Source of the DNA: Halobacteriales archaeon QS_9_68_17
Lineage (GTDB): Archaea; Halobacteriota; Halobacteria; Halobacteriales; Natronoarchaeaceae
Assembly (NCBI GenBank): GCA_003023565.1
Contig: PXSA01000007.1
Span: 1 to 64,000, forward strand
DNA length: 64,000 nucleotides
Direction: 5' to 3'
Within the stretch, counting starts at the first letter, position 1; every line of letters begins with the position of its first letter. A program made the translations under genes and the position numbers. A model generated the notes under the pieces. It had not been told where the DNA came from. It was given only the letters and a program-made list of their open reading frames with translations, and ran no database searches. Positions 44,378 through 54,677 of the stretch are shown here, one piece after another.

Positions 44378-44520
44378 CCGGTCCCATCGCCCCGGCGGCG
44401 GGCGAGAACGAGTCGCCGTCCGAATCGAGCTGGACTCTCGCGGCTGCGCGCCGGTCTTCCAAACCAGTGACCCCGAACGTTTTCACCGGTCTACGTGGAC
44501 ACCCTCAATAGGGGATACCG

Positions 44521-45087
44521 ATGAGTACCACGCTATCAGCGGATCGGAAGGAGACGCTAGCGATAGTCGCCGGGGGAATCGTTCGCGAGGCACTGAAGGA
44601 AGTGTTCAGGGAGGCGATAGACGAGGCGAACACGGGCCAGACGACTCCCGGGCCGGACGGCGTCTTCCGCGCGACGCTGAAGCAAGCGATGCGGGAGGCG
44701 ATGGAGGAGTCAGAGACGGCGGAACCGACCGTCAGGCGACAGGACGACGGCGGGAGCAGCGCGCTCCCGGTGCTGGTCCTCGCCGGCGCGGGACTGGCGC
44801 TCGCGTACGCGCTGCGACAGCGCGACGAGTCGATGAGCGAGGTCGTGAGCAAGGCGAGCGACCGGGCGCAGTCGATGTCCGAGGAGACCGCCGGCCGCTC
44901 CACCGAGGCCGCCCGGAAGACGGAGTCCGTGGCCGACAGGGCCGCCGAAACGATCCAGGAGTCGGGCGAGTCGGCCGCCGAGCGGATCGACGAGAGCGGC
45001 GACAAAGCGGCCGACACGATCGACGAGTCCGCCCAGCAGGCCGAGGAGAAGGCGGACGAGGTCGGGTCGGACGAGGAGTCCGACTGA
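44521..45087 (+). CDS. Membrane protein with a long amphipathic C-terminal repeat
   Basis: 188 residues. An N-terminal helical region (IVREALKEVFREAIDEANTG) is followed by one transmembrane helix (ALPVLVLAGAGLALAYALRQ, about 81-100) and a C-terminal 85 residues of repeated SxxAxxxxES/DR heptad-like units (SKASDRAQSMSEETAG, DRAAETIQESGESAAE). This looks like a coiled coil or LEA-like amphipathic helix. Haloarchaeal family of unknown function. Confidence 0.7.
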   Translation: MSTTLSADRKETLAIVAGGIVREALKEVFREAIDEANTGQTTPGPDGVFRATLKQAMREAMEESETAEPTVRRQDDGGSSALPVLVLAGAGLALAYALRQRDESMSEVVSKASDRAQSMSEETAGRSTEAARKTESVADRAAETIQESGESAAERIDESGDKAADTIDESAQQAEEKADEVGSDEESD

Positions 45088-45248
45088 CGGGAGCGACCGG
45101 CGATGCGGCGGCCGCCCCGCGCGGTCAGCGCGGTCGGACCCGTTTCGACGCCGTGTGGCCGTCGGCTTCGAGGCGCGGCGGGCCGTACCGTCCCGGGGCC
45201 GGCGAACCTTTATAAGTCGAACCGCGGCAACCTCGGTTCGACAGCCCT

Positions 45249-47684
45249 ATGGCTCCCGGACCGGTGGTACCTGACGAGACGATGGCAGGCTCCTGGCGCG
45301 ACGTGTTCGGTCACGAACAGCCGTACGACGACCAGGTCGACGGCATCGAGACCGCGGTCGAGACGGCCGAGAACGGCGGGTTCACGGCGCTCGAAGGAGC
45401 CTGCGGGACCGGGAAGACGATGCTCGCGCTGACGGCGGGCGTCTCGCTCGTCCGCGACCCCGAGAGCGACTACGAGCGCGTCGTCGTCCTGACGAGCGTC
45501 AAGCAGCAGTTGCGCCAGTTCGAGACGGACCTGCGGACGATAAACGAGAACCTGCCGGACGACTACCGCTCGGTCTCGGGCCTGACGCTCGTCGGCAAGG
45601 CGGACGTCTGCCCGTACAACCGCGAGGGCGCGGGCCGGATCGACGACGAGAACGTCTACGAGCGCTGCGAGGACCTCCGCGACCGCACCCGCGACCTGAC
45701 GGGCGACGGGCCGACGACGGCGGACGCGCTGACCGCCGACGCCCGGAGTCAGCAGGTCGGTCTCGCTGACTCGGGCGGCGCGGGCGCGACGTATCTGGAG
45801 ACGGCGGAGACGCCGACGCCGTACCCCGAGACGATGCCCGAGTACGAGGACGTGGAGTACTGCCCGTTCTACGCGCAGTACCTCTCGGACCTGCCGGAGG
45901 ACGGCGATAGCGAGGCGCGGAGCGCCTCGGACAGCGCGAGCGGTCGAGGACCGCGAGCGGGCCGGGCGGAGGCCGTCCCGTTCGACTTCACCGCCGCGGG
46001 CCACCTGACGCCGGACGACCTCGTGGCGCGCTCCGTCGAGCACGGCACCTGCCCGCACTCGATGATGGGCGCGATGCTCGGCCACGCCGAGGTCGTCGTC
46101 GGGAACTACTACCACGCGTTCGATCCGACGACGACCGGCTCCTTCACCGGCGCGCTGCTGGACGACTCGACGTTCGTCGTCTGCGACGAGGCGCACATGC
46201 TCGAACCGCGCGTCCGGGACCTGGTCAGCGACGCCGTGGGCGACGGGACCCTCCGCGACGCAGAAACCGAGCTATCGCGGGTCATCCAGCCGCTCCGGTT
46301 CGACGAGGGGGAGGGGCGCGACGCCGCCAACGACGACGTCGACCTCATCCGCTCCGAACTGGAGGACACGGACGTCTCGCTCCGGGAACTGGAGGCGACC
46401 CGCGAGTTCGTCCGCGACCTCCGAGAGGAACTCGACCGGCGCGTGACGGCCTATCTGGAGCGGGAACACCGCGGGTGGAAGGCGGACCTCGCGGACCTGC
46501 CGGACGAGGAGATACCGCTTCGCGACCCCGAGACGCCGGAGAAAGACGACATCACGGAGTGGGCCGAGCGCGAGGGGTACGACGGGGGCGTCTGGGCGCG
46601 CGCCGAGACGGTCGGCGCGGTCGTCAAGCGGGTCCTGGACGAGGCGGAAGACGAGCAGCAACAGCGGGCCGCTCCCGCCGTCGGGCGCGTCCTCGGCGAG
46701 TGGTACCGCAACGACCACACGGACTACTTCCGGGAGATCGAACTGGAGCGGACGTGGGACTCGACGGAACCGGACGGCTCCTGGCGGCGGGCGTACAACG
46801 CCAGCCTCTCGATGCACAACTGCGTCCCGAGCGACGCCATCGGCGAGCGCCTCGCCGAGTTCGGCGGCGGCGTCCTGATGAGCGCGACGCTCGAACCGCT
46901 CGACGTGTTCGCTGAGGTGACCGGCCTGCGCCACCTCGAACGCGAGGAGGACCGGCCGGTCGTCGAGCGGACCTACCGGCTCGACTTCCCGGCGGAGAAC
47001 CGCGAGAGCTTCGCGGTCGACGCGCCGAAGTTCACCTACCAGAACCGCGGCGGGCCGGGCGAGAGGAACCGGACGCGTCGGATCTACTCGGACGCGATCA
47101 CCGAGGTGGCGCGCTCGCCCGGCAACGTCCTCGTCGGGATGCCCAACTACGCCGAGGCCGAGTGGGCCGCGGAGGCGCTCCGCGAGCGCGTCGACAAGCC
47201 GGTCCTCATCGACGAGTCCAGCGGCGACGACGCGACCGAGGACCTCAAGGACGACTTCTTCGCCGGCGAGTCGAAGGTGCTCGTCACCAGCCTGCGGGGA
47301 ACGCTCACTGAGGGCGTCGACTACCAGGGCGACAAACTCCGCGCTGCGGTGGTCTGTGGCGTCCCGATCATCAACACCGCGAGCCCCCGGACGCGGGCGG
47401 TGCGGACCGCGTACGACCGGGAGTTCGGCGGGGACGGGTCCGGCTCGCGGAGCGGGTTCGAGTACGCCCTGACCATCCCGGCGGTCCGCAAGGCCCGGCA
47501 GGCCATCGGCCGCGTGATCCGGGGACCGGAGGAGGTCGGCGTACGCGTCCTCGTCGACGAGCGCTACGCCCGCGACTCGTGGGACAGCGTCCGCGAATAC
47601 CTCCCCGAGAACGACGAGTTCCAGCCCGTCAGCCCGGATATGCTGTCGCTGGGGCTGGACCGGTTCCGGTCGGGCGTCGACTAG
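45249..47684 (+). CDS. XPD/Rad3-like DNA helicase with an FeS cluster
   Basis: 811 residues. Superfamily 2 helicase: LEGACGTGKTMLALTAGVSL (Walker A, about residue 50), VCDEAHMLEPRV (motif II, about 315), LMSATLEPLDVF, VLVTSLRGTLTEGVDYQGDK and KARQAIGRVIRGPEE (motif VI). Four cysteines between motifs I and II (ADVCPYN, YERCEDL, EYCPFYA, GTCPHSMMG) match the 4Fe-4S domain of the XPD/Rad3/DinG family. Often named rad3b or dinG-like in haloarchaea. TTTATAA at about 45209-45215 supports ATG 45249; MAGSWRDVF at 45282 is an alternative. Ends on a CTAG shared with the gene opposite. Confidence 0.92.
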   Translation: MAPGPVVPDETMAGSWRDVFGHEQPYDDQVDGIETAVETAENGGFTALEGACGTGKTMLALTAGVSLVRDPESDYERVVVLTSVKQQLRQFETDLRTINENLPDDYRSVSGLTLVGKADVCPYNREGAGRIDDENVYERCEDLRDRTRDLTGDGPTTADALTADARSQQVGLADSGGAGATYLETAETPTPYPETMPEYEDVEYCPFYAQYLSDLPEDGDSEARSASDSASGRGPRAGRAEAVPFDFTAAGHLTPDDLVARSVEHGTCPHSMMGAMLGHAEVVVGNYYHAFDPTTTGSFTGALLDDSTFVVCDEAHMLEPRVRDLVSDAVGDGTLRDAETELSRVIQPLRFDEGEGRDAANDDVDLIRSELEDTDVSLRELEATREFVRDLREELDRRVTAYLEREHRGWKADLADLPDEEIPLRDPETPEKDDITEWAEREGYDGGVWARAETVGAVVKRVLDEAEDEQQQRAAPAVGRVLGEWYRNDHTDYFREIELERTWDSTEPDGSWRRAYNASLSMHNCVPSDAIGERLAEFGGGVLMSATLEPLDVFAEVTGLRHLEREEDRPVVERTYRLDFPAENRESFAVDAPKFTYQNRGGPGERNRTRRIYSDAITEVARSPGNVLVGMPNYAEAEWAAEALRERVDKPVLIDESSGDDATEDLKDDFFAGESKVLVTSLRGTLTEGVDYQGDKLRAAVVCGVPIINTASPRTRAVRTAYDREFGGDGSGSRSGFEYALTIPAVRKARQAIGRVIRGPEEVGVRVLVDERYARDSWDSVREYLPENDEFQPVSPDMLSLGLDRFRSGVD

Positions 47685-48348
47685 GGCACTCGCACCGTCA
47701 CCGTCTCGGGCGGGTCGTCCGCGAAGCCGACGAACCGCGCCGCGACCTCCTCGGCGGCGACCCGGTTCTCCGTGACGTACCCGCCGGGCGGCGCGACGTT
47801 CGCTCCGATGGCCACGTACGTGGCGTCGGCGGCGGTACCGTCGTCCAGCGACGCCGCGAGGCCGCGCGTCGCGAAGGCGGCGCTGCTCCAGTCCGGCATC
47901 GCGCCCGTCGCCTCGACGCCGTACGCGGTGCCCGAGAAGAGCACGGTCGGCTCACCGCCCGCGGCGAGCGCCTCGCGGGCACAGAGGTAGCCGCCGTAGG
48001 CCCGGACCCGCCACGGCCGCTCGAAGGCCGCGGGGTCGCAGTCATCGACGGATCCCCCGGCGGGCGCGCTGGGGTTGTGGACCAGCACGTCGACGCTCCC
48101 GAACGCCGCCCGGACCGCGTCGAACGCCTCGGCGACGGACCCGGGGTCGGTCACGTCCGCGGTGACGGCGACCGCGTCCGCGCCGTCGCCCCGGAGGTCC
48201 GCGGCGAGCGTCTCGACGTGGTCCGTCGACCGAGCCAGCAGGGCGACGGCGTCGCCCGCCTCGGCGAAGGCACGGGCGAGCGCGGTCCGAGCGTCTCCCC
48301 GACGCCAGCGACGGCGACCGTCCGGCGGTCGCGTCCGTCCTCGGCCAT
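47681..48348 (-). pseudogene. Short-chain dehydrogenase-like gene with one frameshift
   Basis: From ATG 48348: MAEDGRDRRTVAVAGVGETL, then the frame breaks at about 48295. ARAFAEAGDAVALLARSTDH, VDVLVHNPSAPAGGSVDDCD and VLFSGTAYGVEATGAMPDWS continue in another frame to 47681. Rossmann glycines (AGVGETLG) are kept, but the catalytic Tyr-x3-Lys is Trp-x3-Ala (WSSAA). Overlaps the next SDR gene by one base (TGATG), so both were an operon. Confidence 0.72.
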
Positions 48349-49049
48349 CAGAGACGCACCTCGTCGCCGCGGGCGCGGACGTCGAGCTCGTGCGTCCAGC
48401 CGTCCGCGGACTGGTCGACCAGCTGCCAGCACGTGTCGGCGACGGCGTCGGGATCGGTCCACCGCTCGTGGTCCGGGTAGCGCTCGCGCAGTGTCGGCCG
48501 GTCGACCCAGCCGTCTATCACGAGATGCGCGACGTGGATGCCCGCCGCCGAGAGGCCGTCCGCGAGCGACGCGGTCAGCCCTCGCAGCGCGAAACGGGCG
48601 CTAGCACGGGCGGGACTCCCGCCCGCCCGTTTCGACTGCATCGAGTTGGTCACGACGACGGTGCCGCCGTCCGTCAGGTCGTCCTCGGCGGCCCGGACGA
48701 ACCGGAGCGCGGTCGGCACCTGCTGGGACCACGCGCGCCGGAGGTCCTCGACCGCGACGTCGGACGCGTCGCCGCCGGCGTCGGCGGGGCCGGGCAGGTT
48801 CAGGACGAGCGCGTCGACCGGGCCGTGGTTCTCGCGTACGCGGCCGAGCGCCCGCTCCGGGGCGTCGGACGCCGTGGCGTCCAACGGGATCGGCGTCGCG
48901 TCGTCGAGGTCGGCGGCGAGGTCGTCCAGGAAGTCCGCGGACCGGGCGACGATCCCCGCTCCGACCCCCTCGTCGTCGAACCGCCGTGCGACGGACTCGC
49001 CGACGCCGGGACCGACGCCGACCACGAGCGCGCTTCGCGTCGTTGGCAT
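48348..49049 (-). CDS. Atypical short-chain dehydrogenase-like protein
   Basis: 233 residues. VVGVGPGVGESVARRFDDEG is the nucleotide-binding start and LVLNLPGPADAGGDASD the NNAG-equivalent strand; VVVTNSMQSKRAGGSPARAS is where Ser-Tyr-Lys should be, but the Tyr-x3-Lys is replaced by Arg-x3-Arg before FALRGLTASLADGL. Dehydrogenase activity is therefore doubtful. It may be a regulatory or structural member paired with the broken SDR downstream. Confidence 0.78.
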   Translation of the reverse strand: MPTTRSALVVGVGPGVGESVARRFDDEGVGAGIVARSADFLDDLAADLDDATPIPLDATASDAPERALGRVRENHGPVDALVLNLPGPADAGGDASDVAVEDLRRAWSQQVPTALRFVRAAEDDLTDGGTVVVTNSMQSKRAGGSPARASARFALRGLTASLADGLSAAGIHVAHLVIDGWVDRPTLRERYPDHERWTDPDAVADTCWQLVDQSADGWTHELDVRARGDEVRL

Positions 49050-49224
49050 GAACGGATCGTAGCCGCCGACCGACTAAACGGTTCGCTGCAACGAGTTCCT
49101 GAAAGAAAACTGTCAGCTACCGGACTCCGACACGTTCGGCCGGCCCGTGCCGTCCCGACCGCCCGCATGACGGGTCTTCGCGTCGGTCGCACGGGGACCC
49201 CCGTCCGACCCGCGGCGGCAACGT

Positions 49225-50268
49225 TCACCCGTCGGTCCCGACCACGTGTACCGCGTCCGGGTCGAACCCGACGGTCACGCGCTCCCCGTCGGGCGCGTCC
49301 GGGAGGCGGACGACCAGTTCCCGGCCGTTCCAGTCGGCGTGGACCCGCACCGCCTCACCGAGGAACTCCGCGGTCGTCACGCTCGCGGCGAGTCGGTTCG
49401 ACACCTCGTCGGGGTCCAGCGCCGCCGGGCGGACGCAGAACGTCACCCGGTCGTCCCGGGAGGCGTCGACCGGCGGGATCCGGAGCGAGCACCCGTGCAC
49501 GTCGACGGTGGTGCCCGCCGCGTCGCGGCCGGTGACGCGGCCCGCGAACACGTTGTTCTCGCCGACGAACTCCGCGACGAAGCGCCGCTCCGGCCGGCGG
49601 TACACGTCCTCCGGCGGACCGACCTGCTCGACCCGGCCGTCGTGCATGACTGCGACGCGGTCGGACACCGCGAGCGCCTCCGCCTGGTCGTGGGTGACGT
49701 AGACGGTGGTGATCCCGAGCTCGGACTGGATCGCCTTCACCTGCCGGCGGAGCCGCTCGCGGAGGCGGGCGTCCAGCGCGCTCATCGGTTCGTCCAGCAG
49801 CAGCACCTCCGGACCGGGCGCGAGCGCGCGGGCCAGCGCGACGCGTTGCTGTTGCCCCCCCGAAAGCTCCTCGGGGTCGCGGTCGCCCGTCCCCGGCAGG
49901 TCGACGAGCTCCAGCAGTTCGGCGACGCGCTCGTCGGCCGTCGCGTCGCCCGGCGGGTCGCGGAACCGCAGGCCGTAGGCGACGTTTTCCGCGACGGTCA
50001 TGTGCGGGAACAGCGCGTACGACTGGAACACGACCCCGGCGTCGCGGTCCTCCGGGGGCACGCCCGTCATCTCGCGGTCGCCGAAGCGGACGGTCCCCTC
50101 GGTGGGGTCCTCGAAGCCGGCGACCGTCCGCAGCGTCGTCGTCTTCCCGCAGCCGGAGGGGCCGACGAGCGTGAAGAACTCGCCGTCGGCGACGTCCAGG
50201 TCGACCCCGGCGAGCGCCGCCGTCCCGTCGTAGCGCTTCGAGACGCCGTCCAGGTGGAGGTCAACCAT
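49225..50268 (-). CDS. ABC transporter ATP-binding protein, probably thiamine type
   Basis: 347 residues. Walker A GPSGCGKTTTLRTVAG (about 36), Q-loop VVFQSYALFPHMTVAENVAY, signature EELSGGQQQRVALARALAPG, Walker B VLLLDEPMSALDARLRERL and H-loop VYVTHDQAEAL, then a C-terminal TOBE domain (about 240-347). CUT1/Pot-like importer ATPase. Overlaps the permease stop by 8 nt. Specificity is inferred only from the thiamine-binding-protein-like partner gene. Confidence 0.88.
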   Translation of the reverse strand: MVDLHLDGVSKRYDGTAALAGVDLDVADGEFFTLVGPSGCGKTTTLRTVAGFEDPTEGTVRFGDREMTGVPPEDRDAGVVFQSYALFPHMTVAENVAYGLRFRDPPGDATADERVAELLELVDLPGTGDRDPEELSGGQQQRVALARALAPGPEVLLLDEPMSALDARLRERLRRQVKAIQSELGITTVYVTHDQAEALAVSDRVAVMHDGRVEQVGPPEDVYRRPERRFVAEFVGENNVFAGRVTGRDAAGTTVDVHGCSLRIPPVDASRDDRVTFCVRPAALDPDEVSNRLAASVTTAEFLGEAVRVHADWNGRELVVRLPDAPDGERVTVGFDPDAVHVVGTDG

Positions 50269-51932
50269 CCTCGAACCGCCCCCCGATGCGGTCGATGACG
50301 ACGAAGCTGACGCTCGTGACGACGAGCAGGACCGTGCCCATCGCGGTCGCCGGGCCGAGGCGGCGGCCGCGGTAGCGCTCCACGGCGACGGGCATCGTGT
50401 AGCTCCGGGAGCCCTCCGCAAGTATGACCGTCGAATCGAACTCGCCGACGCTGATGGCGACGGCGAACGCCGCGCCCGCGACGACGCCCGCGGCGACGAG
50501 CGGTAGTTCCACGTCGACCAGCGCGCGGACGCGGCTCGCGCCGAGCGCTCGCGCGGACTCGACCATCGCGGGGTCGAGGCGGCCGAGTTGCGGCGCGACG
50601 GAGCGCGTCACGAACGGGTACGCCGCGACGGCGTGGGCCGCGACGACGGCCGTCGTGCCCGTCACCTGCAGGCGGTAGCCGCCGCCCAGCGGGACGCCGA
50701 AGACGGGGCCGAGCAGGAGGCCGACGCCGGTGACGATGCCGCTGACGGCGATGGGACCCATCGCGACCGCGCCGACGACGGCGCGCCCCCGGAACTCGCG
50801 GGTCGTCAGCACGGCGACGGCGACGCCCATCGGCAGGGCGACCGCGAGGGTCCCGACGGCGAAAAGCAGGGAGTTGCGGACGGCGGGCCACGGCTTCACC
50901 TGCACGGCGGTCCCTTCGACCTGCCGCCGGACGAGGAACTCGTAGTACGCGAGGGTGAGGCCGTCCGGCCCGGCCACGCTCGTCCACACCATGCTCAGGA
51001 CGGGGCCGACGAACACGACGACGGCGACGGCGGCGTAGGCGAAAACCCCGAGGCGAACCGGCGTCAGGAGCGCCCGGAGCGACGGGACGAGGGGTTCGCG
51101 CGGCGGCGGGTTCGCGCCGCGACTGCCCGCCGCCTGCGCGGCCTCGTAGCGGAGATAGGCGTACGTCAGCCCGAGCGACAGCAGGGTCTCCAGCGCCGCC
51201 AGCGCCGCCGCCTCCTCGTAGTTCAGGTTCCGCAGGAGCGCGTACACCCACACCTCGACGGTCGCCAGTTCCAGACCGCCCAGCGCGAGGACGATGGGGA
51301 ACGTCATGAACGTGAACACGAACGCCAGCAGCGCGCCGGTCAGCACGGCGGGGAGCAACTGGGGGACCACCACGTCGACGAACGCCCGCCGCCTGCTCGC
51401 GCCGAGACTGCGGGCGGTCTCGACGGCGCGGGCGTCGACGCTCTCCCACGCGGCCACCGTCACCCGCGTCACCAGCGGCGCGTTGTAGAAGGCGTGGGCG
51501 ACGACGACGACGCCGAGCGTCCCCATCACGTCGAGCGGGTCGAGGCCGAGCGCTCCGAGCAGGTCGTTCGCGACGCCGCGCCGGCCGAACATGGCGACGA
51601 AGCCGATGGCGACCATGATCGAAGGGAGGATGAACGGGAGGATGGTCAGCGACCGCAGCGTCTTGCGGCCGGGGAACTCGAACCGGGCGAGGACGTACGC
51701 GCCCGGCAGGCCGAGCGCGACGCTGGCGACGGTCGAGAGCAGCGCCTGATAGGCGGTGAAGCCGAACAGTCCGAACGCGGGGAACGGGTCCTCGCCCGTG
51801 ACGAACCCGACGGCCCAGCCAGCGACGTTGCCCGCGTGCCGGCCGAGCGCCAGCGGGTCGTCGGCGACGCCCCGCGGCCGCGCCGAGCGCGCGGCGTTCG
51901 AGCCACGCGCGGGGTCGCTCAGTGGGAAGCAC
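50261..51932 (-). pseudogene. ABC transporter permease (two fused modules), 5' end disrupted
   Basis: From 51775 leftward the frame is a good double permease: GLFGFTAYQALLSTVASVAL, AYVLARFEFPGRKTLRSLTI, an EAA loop (ETARSLGASRRRAFVDVVVP), then a second module with another EAA loop (ESARALGASRVRALVDVELP). Upstream of ATG 51616 this frame has no ATG or GTG before the end of the previous gene. A natural-looking start (GTG 51932, LPTERPRAWLERRALGAAA) is in a different frame, and the first transmembrane helix expected there is missing. Either a frameshift with a small deletion, or translation starts at 51616 and loses two helices. Confidence 0.6.
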
Positions 51933-51950
51933 GGGCGGTGATTCGGTCGG

Positions 51951-53060
51951 TTAGTTCCCGGCGATCTCTCGCGCCCACTCGTCGACCCAGCCGTCGACGT
52001 TCCCTCGGAGTTCGTCGTAGCTGAAGACGACGGCGTCCTCGGGTTCGAGGGCGTACTGGTCGAACTCCTCGGGCAGGTCGGCGTGGTCGGTCGCCGGCAA
52101 CTGGACGTTGCGGACGGCGACCTCCCCCTGTGCCTCCGCCGAGAGCAGGAAGTCGACGAACTCGAAGCCGAGCGCGGGCGCGTCGCTGTCGGAGAACACG
52201 GCGACGCCCTCGGGGTTAGCGTAGGCCTGTCCGTCCGGGAACGCGACCTGATGGCGGCTCATGTCCTGCCCGTACTCGTTCGCGTACACCTGGTCCGTCG
52301 AGTAGGAAACGACCATCGGCCGCTCCTGGTCGCTGTAGGCGTCGTAGGCGTCGTTCCACGAGTTGAGGACGCGGACGTCGTTGTCCTGCAGGTCCCGCCA
52401 GTAGTCGAGGTAGCCGTCCTCGCCGTACTCGTCGATGGTCCACAGCAGGAACGCGCGACCGGGGTCGCTGGACTGGGCGTTCTGGGCCAGCAGCGTCCCC
52501 GCGTAGGGGTCGGTCGTCAGGTCGTCGAGCGTTTCCGGTTCGTCGACCTCGTTCTCGTCGTAGACGAGCGAAACGTAGCCGGCGTCGTACGGGACGGCCC
52601 GCGCCTGCGGGTCGAACCGGAGGTCGTCGCGGACGTGGCGCAGGTTCTCCAGGTCGGCGACGTCGCTCGTCACGAACAGGGAGTCGTTTAGCTGGTCGTC
52701 GGCCCGCACGAGGTCATCGACGTTCAGGCCGAGGTAGACGTCGGCGTCGATCGACGCGTCCTGCTGGCTCCGCTGGACGAACTCGTTGACGCCGTTCTCC
52801 GCGACCTGCCACTCCAGCGTGACGCCGTCGTACTCCGACTCGAACGCCTCCTTCACCCACTCGCCAGGGCTGGTGCTCGGCGCGTCGACGAACGACTCGT
52901 AGGTGGCGACCGTGAGCGTCCCCTCGAAGGTCTCTGGCGTGGTGAGGGTGGTACGTTCGTCGCCGCCGTTGCTTCCGCCGCTCTCGCCCTGCGTGATGCA
53001 ACCGGCCAGCAGCGTACCGGCCACACCGGCGCTAGCCGTCAAGAAGGGTCGCCGTCTCAT
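51951..53060 (-). CDS. ABC transporter substrate-binding lipoprotein, thiamine-type
   Basis: 369 residues. MRRRPFLTASAGVAGTLLAG followed by Cys: a Tat-like RR motif with a lipobox, so probably exported folded and lipid-anchored. LTVATYESFVDAPSTSPGEW and VKEAFESEYDGVTLEWQVAE resemble ThiB/TbpA thiamine-binding proteins; AVPYDAGYVSLVYDENEVDE and PMVVSYSTDQVYANEYGQD fit the same family. First gene of a three-gene transporter operon. AT-rich GTTAAAAACAC at about 53080-53090 on the minus strand is the likely promoter. Confidence 0.85.
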   Translation of the reverse strand: MRRRPFLTASAGVAGTLLAGCITQGESGGSNGGDERTTLTTPETFEGTLTVATYESFVDAPSTSPGEWVKEAFESEYDGVTLEWQVAENGVNEFVQRSQQDASIDADVYLGLNVDDLVRADDQLNDSLFVTSDVADLENLRHVRDDLRFDPQARAVPYDAGYVSLVYDENEVDEPETLDDLTTDPYAGTLLAQNAQSSDPGRAFLLWTIDEYGEDGYLDYWRDLQDNDVRVLNSWNDAYDAYSDQERPMVVSYSTDQVYANEYGQDMSRHQVAFPDGQAYANPEGVAVFSDSDAPALGFEFVDFLLSAEAQGEVAVRNVQLPATDHADLPEEFDQYALEPEDAVVFSYDELRGNVDGWVDEWAREIAGN

Positions 53061-53173
53061 TACCCGGTGGTTGCACTGGGTGTTTTTAACCCCGCCGATC
53101 CGGCGCGCTCGGGGTGGAATCCGGGCTCGGTTCGGGGAAAAATTCAAATAGACGATCGTCGGGGTTTGGCGAT

Positions 53174-54674
53174 ATGGCCCTCGACTACGAGCGCGAGTGC
53201 GACGCTTTCGAGTGGGACGTTCCGGAGGACTACGCGATCCCGGCGGTGCTGGACGACCACGCCGAGGCGTTCGGCGACCGCCTCGCGGTCAGGTACCGCG
53301 ACGAGGACGGCGGCGAGGCGGAGCGGACATACGGGGAGGTCCGCGACGGGGCGCACCGCTTCGCGTCGGCGCTCGCGGACCTCGGCGGTGCGCTCGCCCG
53401 CGGCGCGCTGCTGGTGCCGTGTTCGTCGATGCTCAAGCCGAAGGACATCGCCTTCCGGGCGAACGACTGCGAGGCCGACACCGTCGTCGTCCACGCGACG
53501 CTGACCGAGATGGTCGAACCGGCCCTCGACGAGACGCCGCTGGAGACGGTGATCGTACTGGACACAGAGAACGGCGGCGGCGCGACCGACCGCGAGGGCT
53601 GGCACGCTTGCGCCGACCTCGTCGACGGCAGGGCGGCCGCCCACGACGGGCCGGCCCTCGGCGCGTCGGACCCGATGTCTATCAACTACACCAGCGGGAC
53701 GACCGGCCGGCCCAAACCCGTCCTCCACCGCCACCGCTGGCTCTACTGCTTCGAGCGGATCAACGGGCCGTACTGGTGGGGCGTCGACCGCGACGCGGAC
53801 TTCTCCGACGAACTCCTGTGGGCGACGACCGGCACGGGGTGGGCCAAGTGGTTCTGGAGCCCGGTCGGCGTCGCGCTGACGACCGGCGCGCCGCAGTTCC
53901 TCTACGAGGGCGAGTTCGACCCCGAGACGTTTCTGGACCTGATGGCCGAGGAGGGGGTCACCCGGCTCTGCGCCGTGCCGACCCAGTACCGGATGTTCAC
54001 GCAGGCGGACCTCGCCGACTACGACCTCGCCCTGACGGAGGCCGTGTCGGCGGGCGAACCGCTGCAGGCCCGCCCCCGGCGTCGGGACGACGGTCCTCGA
54101 TGTCGACGAGGAGACGGAAGTCGAGGCGGGCGAAACGGGCGAGATAGCCGTTCCCGTCGACAGCCCCGCCGTCTTCGACGGCTACTACGAGCAACCGGAG
54201 CGCGACCGGGAGACCGTCCGTGTCCGCGCGAGCGAGACGAGTGCGGGCTCGGAAGAGGGAACCTCTTCGGGTGGGGACTACTACCGGACCGGGGACCTCG
54301 CCCGGCGCGACGAGGAGGGCTACTTCTTCTTCGAGGGACGGGCCGACGACATCATCATCTCGGCGGGCTACCGCATCGGCCCGTTCGAGGTCGAGGACGC
54401 GCTCGTCGACCACGACGCGGTCGCGGCGGCCGCGGCGGTCGCCAGCCCCCACGAGGAGCGTGGCGACGTCGTGAAGGCCTACGTCGTCCTCGCGGACGGC
54501 CGCGAGGGGAGCGACGAACTGGTCGACGACCTCCAGCGCTACATGAAAGCGGAGACGGCTCCCTACAAGTACCCGCGGCGGATCGAGTTCGTCGAGGAAC
54601 TGCCGAAGACCTCCAGCGGGAAGATCCGTCGGATCGAACTCCGCGAGAGCGAGCGCGAGCGGTTCGGGCAGTGA
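53174..54674 (+). pseudogene. AMP-forming acyl-CoA synthetase with internal deletion and frameshift
   Basis: The N-terminal part is normal: MALDYERECDAFEWDVPEDY, the P-loop-like YTSGTTGRPKPVLHRH and TGTGWAKWFWSPVGVALTTG, up to [12 protein letters not shown] at about 54070. The next family region (the DGYGQTET motif and its surroundings, roughly 50 residues) is absent, and the remainder ([71 protein letters not shown]) continues in another frame. Loss of the adenylate-binding motif means it cannot be active. The closest families are medium-chain and benzoate-type ligases. Confidence 0.8.
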
Positions 54675-54677
54675 TCG

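Noticed and set aside
43990-48300. Programmed frameshifting as an explanation for the thioesterase and SDR breaks.
   Set aside because: No slippery heptamer or downstream structure is apparent and no such mechanism is known for these families; mutation or base error is simpler.
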